From: Alphaproteobacteria bacterium
GTDB lineage: Bacteria; Pseudomonadota; Alphaproteobacteria; Micavibrionales; Micavibrionaceae
Length of the DNA: 64,000 nt
Direction: 5' to 3'
Assembly: GCA_030147745.1 (NCBI GenBank)
Contig: JASBUS010000094.1
Coordinates: forward strand, 1-64,000
This document shows, piece after piece, positions 50,362 to 62,515 of the stretch (positions are counted from its first letter, which is position 1; each line of letters begins with the position of its first letter). Under the pieces are notes generated by a model that made no database searches, was not told where the DNA came from, and saw only the letters and a list, made by a program, of their open reading frames with translations. The translations under genes were made by a program, and so were the position numbers.

Positions 50362-50804
50362 GCGTGTAAGTGGCCTGTTACGGCACTAAGCTTAGCTTTG
50401 ACAACTTTAATCGCGTTTTCAACGCGTTTCTTGTCATGATCACCTGAAACCATACCAAGATCTTCTTTCAGATCCGCAAGTTTCTTTTCAAGGTCATCTT
50501 GTTTCAATTCAGATACCGCAATTGCTTCTTCTGCCAAAATCGTGCAGTTTTCAGACGAGATATCTGCGAAGCCACCGGCAATAAAAATCTTATGCGCTTC
50601 TGCGCCATCTTCTTTCGTGATGCTCACAACGCCTGGACGCACAGTCACAACAAATGGTGAGTGGCCTTTAAGTACACCAAGGTCACCTTCTTCACCCGGC
50701 ACAACAACTTGCACTGCAGGTTCATCCATAAGGATTTTCTCTGGTGAAACAAGTTTGAAACTGAATGTTTTTAATGCTGCGTCTGTCATATTAGTCATGC
50801 TCAC
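50358..50804 (-). CDS. atpC: F1 ATP synthase epsilon subunit
   Basis: 148 aa. N-terminal beta-sandwich (FKLVSPEKILMDEPAVQVVV, PGEEGDLGVLKGHSPFVVTV) and a C-terminal helical hairpin (ELKQDDLEKKLADLKEDL). It is the central-stalk regulatory subunit. Last gene of the atpHAGDC run, 65 bp after atpD, which matches the F1-only operon of Alphaproteobacteria. Confidence 0.96.
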   Translation of the reverse strand: MSMTNMTDAALKTFSFKLVSPEKILMDEPAVQVVVPGEEGDLGVLKGHSPFVVTVRPGVVSITKEDGAEAHKIFIAGGFADISSENCTILAEEAIAVSELKQDDLEKKLADLKEDLGMVSGDHDKKRVENAIKVVKAKLSAVTGHLHA

Positions 50805-50869
50805 AAATAAATTAGGTTATTTAGAATGCTGATGCGGCCTTATGATCAAGGCCGCATAGCCAATCCAAA

Positions 50870-53247
<2,378 letters not shown>

Positions 53248-53304
53248 ATTATTTCCCTTTTCTTAGAAAACCTGTACAAAGTGGCCCGAGGGGCTGCTTA
53301 AAAA

Positions 53305-54855
53305 TTAAGCAGCCTTTTTATTCGGGTCTGAATAACCTTTGCCAAAGTTATCTAGGAAGGCGATCAATTCTGCTTTCACTTCGTCAGAGATTTTTTGCTC
53401 TGTACGAATTGCATCAAGAATTTTTGTGCCGTTTGCACGAAGGTCAGCCAAAAGTTTTGCTTCGTAATCAGATACTGATTCAACTGCAACTTTATCAAGG
53501 TAACCATTTGTACCAGCAAAGATCACAGCAACTTGCTCTTCCACTTTAAGCGGAGAGTATTGAGGCTGTTTCAAAAGCTGTGTCAAACGTGCACCACGTG
53601 CAAGAAGCTTCTGTGTAGACGCATCAAGGTCAGATGCGAACTGTGCGAAAGCTTCCATTTCACGGTACTGCGCTAGCTCAAGCTTAATTGTACCCGCAAC
53701 TTGTTTCATCGCTTTGATCTGCGCTGCAGAACCCACGCGTGATACCGATAGACCAACGTTAATCGCTGGACGGATACCTTTATAGAACAAGTTTGTTTCC
53801 AAGAAGATCTGACCATCTGTAATAGAGATCACGTTTGTTGGAATATATGCAGATACGTCACCCGCTTGTGTTTCAATGATTGGCAATGCAGTCAAAGAAC
53901 CCGCGCCACGTGCGTCGCTCATTTTCGCTGAACGTTCAAGAAGACGTGAGTGAATATAGAATACGTCACCTGGGTAAGCTTCACGACCTGGTGGACGACG
54001 AAGTAGAAGTGACATTTGACGGTAAGCAACAGCTTGTTTAGACAAGTCATCATATACGTTCAATGCGTGCAGGCCGTTATCACGGAACCATTCACCCATC
54101 GCAGCACCTGCATAAGGTGCCAAGAACTGCATTGGTGCAGGGTCAGATGCTGTCGCTGCAACAACGATTGAGTATTCCATTGCGCCTTTGTCTTCAAGCT
54201 CTTTCACAAGCTGTGCAACTGTTGAACGCTTTTGGCCGATTGCAACATAAATACAATATAGGTGCTTTTTCTCGTCTGGGTCTTGGTTGATTGATTTTTG
54301 GTTCAAGATTGTATCAATCGCCACAGCTGTCTTACCAGTCTGACGGTCACCAATGATCAATTCACGTTGGCCACGACCAACTGGAACAAGCGCGTCAATC
54401 GCTTTAAGACCTGTTTGCATTGGCTCATGTACAGATTTACGTGGGATAATGCCAGGTGCTTTAACTTCAACAAGACGCTTTTCTTTTGCTTTCAAAGGGC
54501 CTTTGCCGTCGATTGGGTTACCAAGTGCGTCAACAACGCGACCAAGCATTTCACGACCAACTGGAACCTGAACGATTTCACCAGTACGTTTAACGATGTC
54601 GCCTTCTTTAATGCCACGGTCTTCACCGAAGATCACGACACCAACGCAGTCAACTTCAAGGTTCAAAACCATACCTTTAATGCCGCCTGGGAATTCAACC
54701 ATCTCACCCGCTTGGGCTTGGTCAAGACCATAAATACGGGCAACACCGTCACCGACGGACACAACTTGACCGATTTCGGCAACATCAGCCTGCGCACCAA
54801 ATTCGGCAATCTGCTTTTTTAGGATATCTGAAATTTCAGCTGAACGGATTTCCAT
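53305..54855 (-). CDS. atpA: F1 ATP synthase alpha subunit
   Basis: 516 aa. Regulatory nucleotide-binding subunit of F1. Walker [18 protein letters not shown], the VGRGQREL block before it, [16 protein letters not shown], and the signature [17 protein letters not shown] are visible. Its start shares one base with the atpH stop. Complete and well conserved. Confidence 0.99.
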   Translation of the reverse strand: MEIRSAEISDILKKQIAEFGAQADVAEIGQVVSVGDGVARIYGLDQAQAGEMVEFPGGIKGMVLNLEVDCVGVVIFGEDRGIKEGDIVKRTGEIVQVPVGREMLGRVVDALGNPIDGKGPLKAKEKRLVEVKAPGIIPRKSVHEPMQTGLKAIDALVPVGRGQRELIIGDRQTGKTAVAIDTILNQKSINQDPDEKKHLYCIYVAIGQKRSTVAQLVKELEDKGAMEYSIVVAATASDPAPMQFLAPYAGAAMGEWFRDNGLHALNVYDDLSKQAVAYRQMSLLLRRPPGREAYPGDVFYIHSRLLERSAKMSDARGAGSLTALPIIETQAGDVSAYIPTNVISITDGQIFLETNLFYKGIRPAINVGLSVSRVGSAAQIKAMKQVAGTIKLELAQYREMEAFAQFASDLDASTQKLLARGARLTQLLKQPQYSPLKVEEQVAVIFAGTNGYLDKVAVESVSDYEAKLLADLRANGTKILDAIRTEQKISDEVKAELIAFLDNFGKGYSDPNKKAA

Positions 54856-55469
54856 TAAACGACCTCTTCTTTTTTAGATGAATTAGGATTGGCGAGAATA
54901 TTCTCATTGCTTGAAGCGCCGCCCATTTTGATTTTAAGCATTTCGAGCTTACGCTTCACTGAACTGTCAAACATTTTAGACCCTACGGTAACAACCATAC
55001 CGCCTAAAAGATCTTCTTTAACACTAATACTAACGGCGACTTCTTTGCCGATAGATTTCGACAAGGCTTTTTCAAGCGCTGTGATTTGTGTCTTGGTTAG
55101 GTCTTGCGCGACTTCAACGCTCGCATGCACACGGCCTTGAATATCTGACAAGCGTGCAGCAAATGCACCCAAGATATCCGCCAATGCGTCCATGCGGCCG
55201 TTCTGCGCGAGAACACCAAGGAAGTTTGTTGTAACTTTGTGGAATTTTGCTTTAGTCGCAATGGCCTGCATTGCTGATGCTTGCGCCGCACCTTTATAGA
55301 TTGGTGAGCTTACCAATGTATTAAGGTCTTCAGAATCCGCGAGCATCGCGCGCAATTCATTGGCATCGCTTTCTACAGAATCTAGTGCTTTGGCGTCTTG
55401 CGCCGCTTCCATCAGCGCTTTAGCATAACGCTGCGCCACTAAAGAATAAGAAGAACCAATTTGAGGCAA
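54855..55469 (-). CDS. atpH: F1 ATP synthase delta subunit
   Basis: 204 aa, somewhat longer than the ~177 of E. coli. It joins F1 to the peripheral stalk. N-terminal helical domain ([18 protein letters not shown]), then [20 protein letters not shown] and the C-terminal [22 protein letters not shown], which is the diagnostic block. The last ~20 residues (Asn/Ser/Lys-rich) are an extension. First gene of the operon. The 144-bp gap upstream should hold the promoter, but I could not choose a convincing pair of boxes. Confidence 0.95.
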   Translation of the reverse strand: MPQIGSSYSLVAQRYAKALMEAAQDAKALDSVESDANELRAMLADSEDLNTLVSSPIYKGAAQASAMQAIATKAKFHKVTTNFLGVLAQNGRMDALADILGAFAARLSDIQGRVHASVEVAQDLTKTQITALEKALSKSIGKEVAVSISVKEDLLGGMVVTVGSKMFDSSVKRKLEMLKIKMGGASSNENILANPNSSKKEEVV

Positions 55470-55613
55470 TGCTTCAATCCTTTGCTAATACTACCTATGT
55501 GATCACAAGTACCAAAGAAAACTTATAGAATCCTCTGATGACTTTAATTGCGCACACAGTTAGCATAGCTTTTTATAATGTTCAAGAGGGTTTTGCGCAA
55601 AAACGTACTATTT

Positions 55614-55871
55614 TCAGCTGTTTTCGTCGGACTCGTTTTTTGCAATATCGGCATCTTCTTGATTCAACACGGATGTGCCTGACATACGACGTTTGAGCTT
55701 TTTAATCCACCAACGCAGAAATAAAACCGCCAATAACAAAAGAAACGGCACAAGCAAAACAAATGGGCCAAGCAAATTGCCGACCACAACCAAACCCGGC
55801 CCGACATAAGCCTGCGCTGTTCCAGTCATCAATATAAAAGCGAATATAGCGGCAAGACATTGTTTCATCAT
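55614..55871 (-). CDS. Small membrane protein with YVGPG motif
   Basis: About 85 aa from the ATG at 55871; a second ATG follows at once and the frame also opens upstream inside the preceding gene. Signal-like N-terminus (KQCLAAIFAFILMTGTAQA), then AYVGPGLVVVGNLLGPF and a membrane helix VLLVPFLLLLAVLFLRWWI, a basic KKLKRRM stop-transfer and an acidic tail. Short bacterial proteins with a Y-V/I-GPG motif after the signal peptide are known but uncharacterised. Its start lies two bases from the stop of the arylsulfotransferase-like gene, so the two are an operon. Confidence 0.65.
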   Translation of the reverse strand: MMKQCLAAIFAFILMTGTAQAYVGPGLVVVGNLLGPFVLLVPFLLLLAVLFLRWWIKKLKRRMSGTSVLNQEDADIAKNESDENS

Positions 55872-55872
55872 A

Positions 55873-57201
55873 TTATGGCGCCCCTTCTGGCTGAATAAAC
55901 TCAAGGCTATTTTCCGGTATTTTCACAGCACTCGTCAAGACAGGATGATGGGAAACGCCTTTTATATCGTGACGTTGCGGCAGAAAATATTCCATGACCA
56001 GTTGACCTTCTGGCGTAACTTCAAACAAACGCCCCTTATTCGGCACAGTTGACATTGTATTACCATTCGCTAAACGCTGCTGAAAGCCCCAAAATTCACT
56101 TTCAACCGGATCATCCGATGTGCCTGCATAAGACCAAACGACCTCTAATGTTTCTGGGTCGAGCTCAATAAGTCGTGAATAGCCCTCAGCTGCGCCTAAA
56201 TGCCCTTGGTTATCATATAGTAAAAAATGACCATTTGGCAGCACATCAATGTCATGCGGCATTTGCGTTGGAATACGCGCCGCCCAGCTCACTTTATTTT
56301 GGACAGGGTCAATCGCGGCGAGCACATCAATATTACGAATATTCACCAAGATATCGCCTGTTTTCAAAAATGACGGGACAGACATATCCGCCTCAATGAC
56401 CTCAATTGAATTGGTATGGGTATAATCGCCCTTACCATCATCATGTACATACATCATGATATTTTTATACGGCGATTGACGCAGCATATCGATCACAGGA
56501 TATTCCGCGAGGATATTGCCCTGCTGATCCAGCTTGATTACATTGTCTTGTAAATAAGGCGCGGCAAATGCAACATCTTCGTCAAAGCGCCCCGTATCAG
56601 GGGTCGTATTAATGTCATGACGCAGCGCATAGATATTGCCCGCATGATCAACATGCAGGTCGTTATAATAATTGCCATCCTTCGCCCAAAGGACATTTGA
56701 ATCTTTATCCATCATTACAAGCCCAGCGCCCCAAGGGGTCGAACCATATAGACTTGCGATCACAACCACGCGCCCATCAGGAAACACATGCAAATCACGC
56801 AAGGTGAAATAATCAAACGGGACTTTGCGCATCGTGTTTAAATGCGCCTGATCAGGCCAAAGGGCTTCGACATCTAATGTCCATTTATAAAGCTCATCGC
56901 CTTTATAAGAAAGCAAATGCACGGTCGTGTCTGCAGTCGAGGTATAAGCAATATAATCTTTTTGCACCAGATCATCATCCAGAAGCGCCAAGCCCTGTGG
57001 CTGGCCGTCATCTGCATACCAGCGCCAGTCATTATTCATGTCTTCAATATTGAAATAGGCATTATAAAGACTGCCGTAAGCGCCAATGGTCGGCGCGAGA
57101 AGATTATACGGGAAAATCTTGGCTTGCGCAGAAACGAAACCATAAATAAACACCGCAAAAACGGCGAAGAATTTTAAGATGAAAATTAAATCTTTTTGCA
57201 T
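55873..57201 (-). CDS. Arylsulfotransferase (ASST)-like membrane-anchored protein
   Basis: 442 aa. N-terminal signal anchor (FILKFFAVFAVFIYGFVSA), then a beta-propeller-like body facing the periplasm. Blocks seen in the arylsulfotransferase family are GLALLDDDLVQKDYIAYTS, DLHVFPDGRVVVIASLYG, the LHVDHAGNIYALRHD repeat, HTNSIEVIEAD, MPHDIDVLPNGHFLLYDNQG and SRLIELDPETLEVVWSYAG with FQQRLANGNTMSTVP. The HTNS and DIDVLPNG blocks are the strongest pointers. True sulfotransferase activity is not certain; the PF14269-type members often have no proven substrate. The small YVGPG protein follows and is probably co-expressed. Confidence 0.72.
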   Translation of the reverse strand: MQKDLIFILKFFAVFAVFIYGFVSAQAKIFPYNLLAPTIGAYGSLYNAYFNIEDMNNDWRWYADDGQPQGLALLDDDLVQKDYIAYTSTADTTVHLLSYKGDELYKWTLDVEALWPDQAHLNTMRKVPFDYFTLRDLHVFPDGRVVVIASLYGSTPWGAGLVMMDKDSNVLWAKDGNYYNDLHVDHAGNIYALRHDINTTPDTGRFDEDVAFAAPYLQDNVIKLDQQGNILAEYPVIDMLRQSPYKNIMMYVHDDGKGDYTHTNSIEVIEADMSVPSFLKTGDILVNIRNIDVLAAIDPVQNKVSWAARIPTQMPHDIDVLPNGHFLLYDNQGHLGAAEGYSRLIELDPETLEVVWSYAGTSDDPVESEFWGFQQRLANGNTMSTVPNKGRLFEVTPEGQLVMEYFLPQRHDIKGVSHHPVLTSAVKIPENSLEFIQPEGAP

Positions 57202-57353
57202 GCCCCTACCCGTCCAAAATTCATATCTGCACAGGCTATCGCATTCAACTAAAATGAAAAAGTCTTTTTTATCGTTATAACCCCGAAATTTTTGGTTTCT
57301 TTCACGAAAAATTAGTATATTTAGCGCAATATACGAATATGAAGGGGCAGAGC

Positions 57354-57941
57354 GTGGGCGAACAGGTAGAATATAAAGCAGAGCGTTATTTTTATGACCT
57401 CAGACAATTGGCAAGTTATTGCGATATGGCACATACGCAAGCAACAACAATGTGCAAAGCCAATAGCGCGGCGTTTTACGGTGCCCTCCAACAGCTGATC
57501 AACAGCTATATTGCCGAAGATTTACGCTATATTTCAATTACCGCAAAAGATGCACAGAATAAGAAATCACCGCTGCATTGTATTAATGCCCATGTCTATG
57601 AACATGTAAATCGCAAAGACATCGATGCATTAAACTTACCGCCTTATATGGCTTTTAAGCCATCCCTACTACCGATTGCCGCACAATATTGTGTCGAACA
57701 AATTTTGAACGATTCTCATTTAGCAATACAGCGTAAGCAAAATTTGCGTGACAGTTTAAACGAACCACAAATCGCCGAAATTATCAGTCACGACATTGCG
57801 CTGAAAACCAATTTCCATCAGGCGGTAGAGAAAATGAAACACCATAAAATTGACATGGTGATTGTCCCGACTGGACAGTTTAACAATCCTGATGTTGCAC
57901 TCCGCTATCATATTGATGCGATGAATATGAGCCATCATTAA
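57354..57941 (+). CDS. Unknown protein, about 195 aa
   Basis: I favour the GTG at 57354, six bases after AAGGGG; the ATG at 57339 in the same frame has no ribosome site. Cytoplasmic, mostly helical, with several Cys and many His: YFYDLRQLASYCDMAHTQAT near the start, SPLHCINAHVYEHVNRKD in the middle and a short sheet-like KIDMVIVPTGQFNNPDVAL near the end. I do not recognise the family. It is followed by another orphan on the same strand after ~100 bp. Confidence 0.6.
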   Translation: MGEQVEYKAERYFYDLRQLASYCDMAHTQATTMCKANSAAFYGALQQLINSYIAEDLRYISITAKDAQNKKSPLHCINAHVYEHVNRKDIDALNLPPYMAFKPSLLPIAAQYCVEQILNDSHLAIQRKQNLRDSLNEPQIAEIISHDIALKTNFHQAVEKMKHHKIDMVIVPTGQFNNPDVALRYHIDAMNMSHH

Positions 57942-58043
57942 AAAAACCGCTATTTCGCGTCATATTTCCCTTGAAGTTTTCATAAGAGATTCGTATAACC
58001 TTGCTGCAAAGCAAAACGGTCAGAAAAATAGAGGGTTCAGTCC

Positions 58044-58652
58044 ATGCATTTACACAACACGCATCGTCCAACACATTGGTTTTTTAATATCGATCATGTG
58101 ATCTCAAACCATAAAGACGCTATTGCAAAAACATCACCCTATCTTACTGGCATAAATGCCTCTATGGCGAAAAGCATGGTTGCGGCATATAAGGCCGAAC
58201 TTGATTACGCAGAAGAATTAAAAAGACAAAAGATTAGTTACATCACTGTCCGCGCGACCAATTACATTTCACCTGCTGTTGACTTGTTTAACGCTCTTGC
58301 CAAAGGTCGTTTCGTCCCGACCACCCCACATGTTGTAACACAGCTTGAAAACAGCACGGTTACTTCGGCGCGTCAACTTGACCCTTGTGGCGCATTTTAC
58401 GATTTTGAGAACTTAAAAGACGAAATCAACGCACAGCTTGAAATGGTTATGGATGCGAATGGCTCAACAAAAAGCCAAGCACAAGGCTTCCTTGAAACAC
58501 AGACAAAATTGTCAAAGAAGTTTTCTGACGAAGTCAGCATATTGAACAAAACAAATAAGCAAGGCGTTATTGTTGTGTTCAACGAGGGCATGGCACATGA
58601 TTATGCGCTTAAAGCCACGACACAAGACTTAGCGCTTCGTGCTAATTTCTAA
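58044..58652 (+). CDS. Unknown protein, 202 aa
   Basis: ATG preceded by AGAGGG. Cytoplasmic, no signal peptide. His-rich start (MHLHNTHRPTHWFFNIDHV), long helices (MAKSMVAAYKAELDYAEELK and ENLKDEINAQLEMVMDAN) and a Lys/Thr-rich helix TQTKLSKKFSDEVSILN. The length and amphipathic helices are loosely phasin-like, but I see no phasin signature and do not assign it. It converges on priA three bases later. Confidence 0.6.
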   Translation: MHLHNTHRPTHWFFNIDHVISNHKDAIAKTSPYLTGINASMAKSMVAAYKAELDYAEELKRQKISYITVRATNYISPAVDLFNALAKGRFVPTTPHVVTQLENSTVTSARQLDPCGAFYDFENLKDEINAQLEMVMDANGSTKSQAQGFLETQTKLSKKFSDEVSILNKTNKQGVIVVFNEGMAHDYALKATTQDLALRANF

Positions 58653-58655
58653 TCA

Positions 58656-60866
58656 TTAAAAGAAGCTCTGCGGGTCGATGTCGGCCCGCACGCTTATCGT
58701 CGATGGAATTTTCGTTGACCCAAGCCATGATGTAATGGCCTTCTGAATATTCAAATTCTTATTCGCTTGCACCAATAAACGATAACGATATTTACCGCGC
58801 AAACGTGCCAATGGCGCTGGCGCAGGGCCATAGATATTGACCCCTTCGGCGCGCGGCGCATTACGGCCCAATTGATAAGCGAGTTTTTCTGTTTCCCCTT
58901 CATCGCGCCCTGCGACAATAATGCCAACCAAACGCGAGAATGGCGGCATATGCGCCTGTTCACGTTCAAAACATTCTGCATCCAAAAAGGCATCACGGTC
59001 ACCACTGGCAAGCGCTTGCAACACTTTGGATTGCGGCGCAAAGCTTTGCAGATAAACCGTGCCCTTCACATCTTCACGCCCCGCACGGCCAGCAACCTGA
59101 TGCAGCAATTGGTAACAGCGTTCTGTTGCGCGCAAATCCCCGCCCGATAAACCCAAATCGGCATCGACGACGCCGACCGTTGTCAGTTTTGGGAAGTGGT
59201 GACCTTTGGCAATAATTTGCGTGCCGATAATCACGTCATATTCGCCATCTTTAATGGCCTGCAGATGCTTACGCAGCGCTTCAGGGTCATCACTATCATC
59301 ACTCGATAAAGTAATTTGCCTAAATTCAGGGAAGAGCATTTTTAATTCTTCAGACACACGCTCCACCCCTGGGCCACAAGCTGCGAAACTATCCAAGTCA
59401 TTACAGGATGGGCAGTTTTTAGGGATGGAACAATAATAGCCACAATGGTGACAATTCAATTTATTATTGCGGCGATGCTCAACCAACCACGCCGTACAGC
59501 GCGGGCATTGCATACGATGACCACAGCTGCGGCATAATGTCAGCGGTGCATAGCCACGGCGGTTAAGGAATAACAGCACCTGTTCACCGCGCGCAACGGT
59601 ATCACGAATAGCCTCAACCAATGTTGGTGCGATAAAGGATTGCCGGTCAGGCTTATCTTCCTTCAAATTTAAAATACGGACATCAGGCATACCCGCGCTA
59701 CCGAAGCGCGATTCAAGCGTGAGGTGATGATAGCGCCCCTGCCATGCATTATATATAGTCTCCACCGCCGGGGTTGCCGAAACCAAGACAATTGGGCAAG
59801 ATTCCTTCTGCGCGCGTAAAATCGCCATATCACGCGCATGATATAACACGCCCTCTTCCTGTTTATAGGCGGGGTCATGTTCCTCATCGACAATAATCAT
59901 GCCGAGATTCTTATAAGGAAGGAATAAGGCTGAGCGCGCCCCAACGACGACTTTGGTTTGCCCTTCTGCCACGCCGCGCCATGTTTTACGGCGCTGCGCC
60001 GATGTAAGCGCCGAATGCCAAAGCGCAGGACGCGTACCAAAGCGTGCCGTGAAGCGATCAAGAAAGGCATTCGAAAGCGCAATTTCGGGCAGCATTAATA
60101 CGACTTGTTTATCTTCGCGGATAGCTTCACAGACGGCTTCGAAATACACTTCGGTTTTACCCGCGCCTGTTACACCATCAAGCAAATAACAGTCAAACGC
60201 GCCCGCCTTAACGGCCGCCGTCAACTCATCCGCCGCGATGCGCTGACTTTCAACCAATGTTGCGCCGGGCTTATCAATATCAGGATATACACATGGCGGG
60301 CTTTCGGGCTTAAGTACCGTTTGTAGATAACCACTCTCCGCCATTGATTTAATTACGGATGGTGAACATTCCGCATCACCCGCAATTTCACTTGCGCGGC
60401 GGGCTTGGCCATCTTGCAGCACATCAATCACTTTACGGCGTTTTGGCGGTAATTTTTGAAGCGCCTGTGCATCAAGCATCGGTGCAATTTTATAAAGTAA
60501 AACTTCTTTCGGTGGCGTAAAAGCAGATGGTGCCGACAGACATAATTTCAACACTGCGCCCAAGGCGTTCAGCGTATATTTCGCCATAAAGCTGACAAAG
60601 TCGCGCTGTGCCTGCCCCATTGGCGGCAAGTCATATTTTTCGGCGATTTCTTTTAACTTATCGGGGTTGCCGTCATAGTCTTGATCCAAGTTCCAGACCA
60701 CACCAATTAACATACGGCTACCAAGCGGCACGGCAACATAATCGCCAAGCTGCACCGTCATATCCGGCGGCACGCTATAACTATAGGCCTTATCAATAGG
60801 CATTGGCACCAGCACTTGTGCCAGTTTCTGTGGTTGGGAAAGAGGATCAGCAAATAAATCAGCCAT
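58656..60866 (-). CDS. priA: Primosomal helicase PriA
   Basis: 736 aa, standard length. 3'BD domain at the N-terminus (VPMPIDKAYSYSVP, YVAVPLGSRMLIGVVW), Walker A LLDGVTGAGKTEVYFEAV, the DEEH box MIIVDEEHDPAYKQEEG, VLVSATPAVETIY, the Cys-rich zinc region (CRSCGHRMQCPRCTAW, CHHCGYYCSIPKNCPSC), and helicase motifs IIGTQIIAKGHHFPKLT and HQVAGRAGREDVKG. It restarts stalled replication forks. Divergent from the transaldolase gene. Confidence 0.98.
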   Translation of the reverse strand: MADLFADPLSQPQKLAQVLVPMPIDKAYSYSVPPDMTVQLGDYVAVPLGSRMLIGVVWNLDQDYDGNPDKLKEIAEKYDLPPMGQAQRDFVSFMAKYTLNALGAVLKLCLSAPSAFTPPKEVLLYKIAPMLDAQALQKLPPKRRKVIDVLQDGQARRASEIAGDAECSPSVIKSMAESGYLQTVLKPESPPCVYPDIDKPGATLVESQRIAADELTAAVKAGAFDCYLLDGVTGAGKTEVYFEAVCEAIREDKQVVLMLPEIALSNAFLDRFTARFGTRPALWHSALTSAQRRKTWRGVAEGQTKVVVGARSALFLPYKNLGMIIVDEEHDPAYKQEEGVLYHARDMAILRAQKESCPIVLVSATPAVETIYNAWQGRYHHLTLESRFGSAGMPDVRILNLKEDKPDRQSFIAPTLVEAIRDTVARGEQVLLFLNRRGYAPLTLCRSCGHRMQCPRCTAWLVEHRRNNKLNCHHCGYYCSIPKNCPSCNDLDSFAACGPGVERVSEELKMLFPEFRQITLSSDDSDDPEALRKHLQAIKDGEYDVIIGTQIIAKGHHFPKLTTVGVVDADLGLSGGDLRATERCYQLLHQVAGRAGREDVKGTVYLQSFAPQSKVLQALASGDRDAFLDAECFEREQAHMPPFSRLVGIIVAGRDEGETEKLAYQLGRNAPRAEGVNIYGPAPAPLARLRGKYRYRLLVQANKNLNIQKAITSWLGSTKIPSTISVRADIDPQSFF

Positions 60867-60910
60867 AACCTTACTTTATGCGCCCCCCGCCCGCGGCGCA
60901 AGGATTTTCA

Positions 60911-60942
60911 ATCTTGCAATATACGCAAGATGTGGCTAATCT
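60911..60942 (+). promoter_or_regulatory. Promoter and inverted repeat upstream of the transaldolase gene
   Basis: TTGCAA (60914-60919), 17 bases, TAATCT (60937-60942) make a good promoter 40 bp before the start. ATCTTGC (60911-60917) and GCAAGAT (60925-60931) form a perfect inverted repeat over the -35, in the priA-fsa divergent region, a plausible operator. Confidence 0.55.
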
Positions 60943-60981
60943 GTGGGCCTTATTAAATTCTTATAAAAGGTAATCTAAATT

Positions 60982-61638
60982 ATGAAGTTTTTTGTAGATA
61001 CAGGCGAAATTGACGACATTAAAGACCTTGCTGCGACAGGGCTTTTGGATGGTGTAACCACAAACCCATCTTTGATTGCCAAGTCAGGCCGTAACTTCCT
61101 TGAACTGATTGCCGAAATTTGCGGCGTTGTTGATGGCCCAGTTAGCGCCGAAGTTGCCGCGACAGATTACGCAACAATGATTAAAGAAGCTGAAAAGCTT
61201 GCAGCGATTGCGGATAACGTTGCTGTTAAAGTGCCGCTGACTGAAGACGGCCTTAAAGTGTGTAAAGCCATGAGCGATAACGGCACAATGGTCAATGTTA
61301 CATTATGTTTCTCAGCTGGTCAGGCGATTTTGGCAGCAAAAGCAGGCGCAACATTTATTTCACCATTTGTTGGTCGCCTTGATGACATCTGCCAAAACGG
61401 GTTAGAGCTTATTGCCGATATCTGCCAGATTTACAGCATGTACCCTGAATTTGACACAGAAGTCTTGGTGGCCTCTGTCCGTAACCCAACCCATATTATT
61501 GAATCAGCTAAAATGGGTGCAGACGTTGTAACTTGTCCACCATCCGTGATCAAGCAGCTCTATAAACACCCACTGACCGATAAGGGTCTTGCTGCATTTG
61601 TTGATGATTGGAAGAAAACAGGCCAATCTATCTTGTAA
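60982..61638 (+). CDS. fsa: TalC/MipB-type transaldolase (fructose-6-phosphate aldolase family)
   Basis: 218 aa, the short class. (beta/alpha)8 enzyme of the pentose phosphate pathway. [42 protein letters not shown], the Schiff-base Lys83 in [36 protein letters not shown], and [23 protein letters not shown] are all typical. Whether it is a transaldolase or a fructose-6-phosphate aldolase cannot be told with certainty; most homologues of this type are transaldolases. The order priA / this gene / DUF484 is common in Alphaproteobacteria, here interrupted by three orphans. Confidence 0.93.
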   Translation: MKFFVDTGEIDDIKDLAATGLLDGVTTNPSLIAKSGRNFLELIAEICGVVDGPVSAEVAATDYATMIKEAEKLAAIADNVAVKVPLTEDGLKVCKAMSDNGTMVNVTLCFSAGQAILAAKAGATFISPFVGRLDDICQNGLELIADICQIYSMYPEFDTEVLVASVRNPTHIIESAKMGADVVTCPPSVIKQLYKHPLTDKGLAAFVDDWKKTGQSIL

Positions 61639-61648
61639 AATTAATAAG

Positions 61649-61675
61649 CGCTAATAGCTTGATATATTAGCGTTT
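61649..61675 (+). terminator. Weak hairpin after the transaldolase gene
   Basis: CGCTAATA (61649-61656) and TATTAGCG (61665-61672) pair and are followed by three T. It is a weak terminator candidate. Confidence 0.4.
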
Positions 61676-61690
61676 CCTATCTCATTTTTG

Positions 61691-61738
61691 TGCGCGATGC
61701 GAAACTTATGTATAGTTATAGCATCGCGCATATTTTTT
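61691..61738 (+). terminator. 10-bp hairpin with T-run just before the orphan gene cluster
   Basis: TGCGCGATGC (61691-61700) and GCATCGCGCA (61721-61730) pair perfectly around 20 bases, followed by TATTTTTT (61731-61738). It resembles a terminator but ends only 10 bases before the next ATG (61749), so it may be an attenuator or a regulated leader. Confidence 0.6.
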
Positions 61739-61748
61739 GGGGTAGATA

Positions 61749-62465
61749 ATGAACTACAGACAGATCTTTAACAAAATCGTTGCCCAGTTACCTGTTATAG
61801 GCCCTCATTCTGGCATGGAAGCTTTGTTGCTTGCGGCGGGTAAAAAGCCAGTTGGCGCGCTGCTACTGTTTAAAGACAGAGTTAACGTCAATAACCCGTT
61901 ATGCCTTGCGGAACATTTACAAGCACAGATTCTTGACAAATTAGTCGAGCAAGAAAAACTCATTTCAACTGATATTACTTACCCCGTTGAGGGACTAAAA
62001 GATGGGTTGGTATGCCGCCATTACGCACAGCCCGGTAAAGAACAAGATTTATTTGAATTCGCACATTCTAATGCCTTGGGCCCACGCCATCTCGACACCG
62101 AAGAAGGTGATCAACTATTGCGCAAAAGAATTGGTGATTACTTAGGCTATCGTAACAGAGATCAATTTCTTTGGGAGAATATACTCCATAGTCCCGTTAT
62201 ACCAAATCGAATAAAAGACGCTATCGCAAGAACAAACGTAACAAGAAAGCACGCCTATCAATCCGATCTTTATCGTCAAATTCAGGATGAACCACAGAAT
62301 GAAGCGGTTAAGCAGATCCTTGAGATTCACGATCGATTGCGCACAGATTTCGATGGCGTTCGCCAAGCGGTTATTGATGATATTGCCGCCAAATCGGCGG
62401 AGAATACCGTGCCCGAAAACACAGCAAAACCAGCTAAAGCAAATTTTTCTTGCAATAATACGTAA
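61749..62465 (+). CDS. Unknown protein, 238 aa
   Basis: ATG preceded by GGGGTAG. Cytoplasmic. The N-terminal half has GPHSGMEALLLAAGKKPVGA and LLFKDRVNVNNPLCLAEHLQ; the middle carries RHLDTEEGDQLLRKRIGDYLG; and the C-terminal ~40 residues are Ala/Lys/Pro-rich, ending in a Cys (FSCNNT). No known domain is recognised. It opens a run of three small orphan genes on the plus strand. Confidence 0.6.
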   Translation: MNYRQIFNKIVAQLPVIGPHSGMEALLLAAGKKPVGALLLFKDRVNVNNPLCLAEHLQAQILDKLVEQEKLISTDITYPVEGLKDGLVCRHYAQPGKEQDLFEFAHSNALGPRHLDTEEGDQLLRKRIGDYLGYRNRDQFLWENILHSPVIPNRIKDAIARTNVTRKHAYQSDLYRQIQDEPQNEAVKQILEIHDRLRTDFDGVRQAVIDDIAAKSAENTVPENTAKPAKANFSCNNT

Positions 62466-62515
62466 AACCCCTTATAACATCGGCCATCAACCATATTTAT
62501 TGCTGAGAGGTCGAT

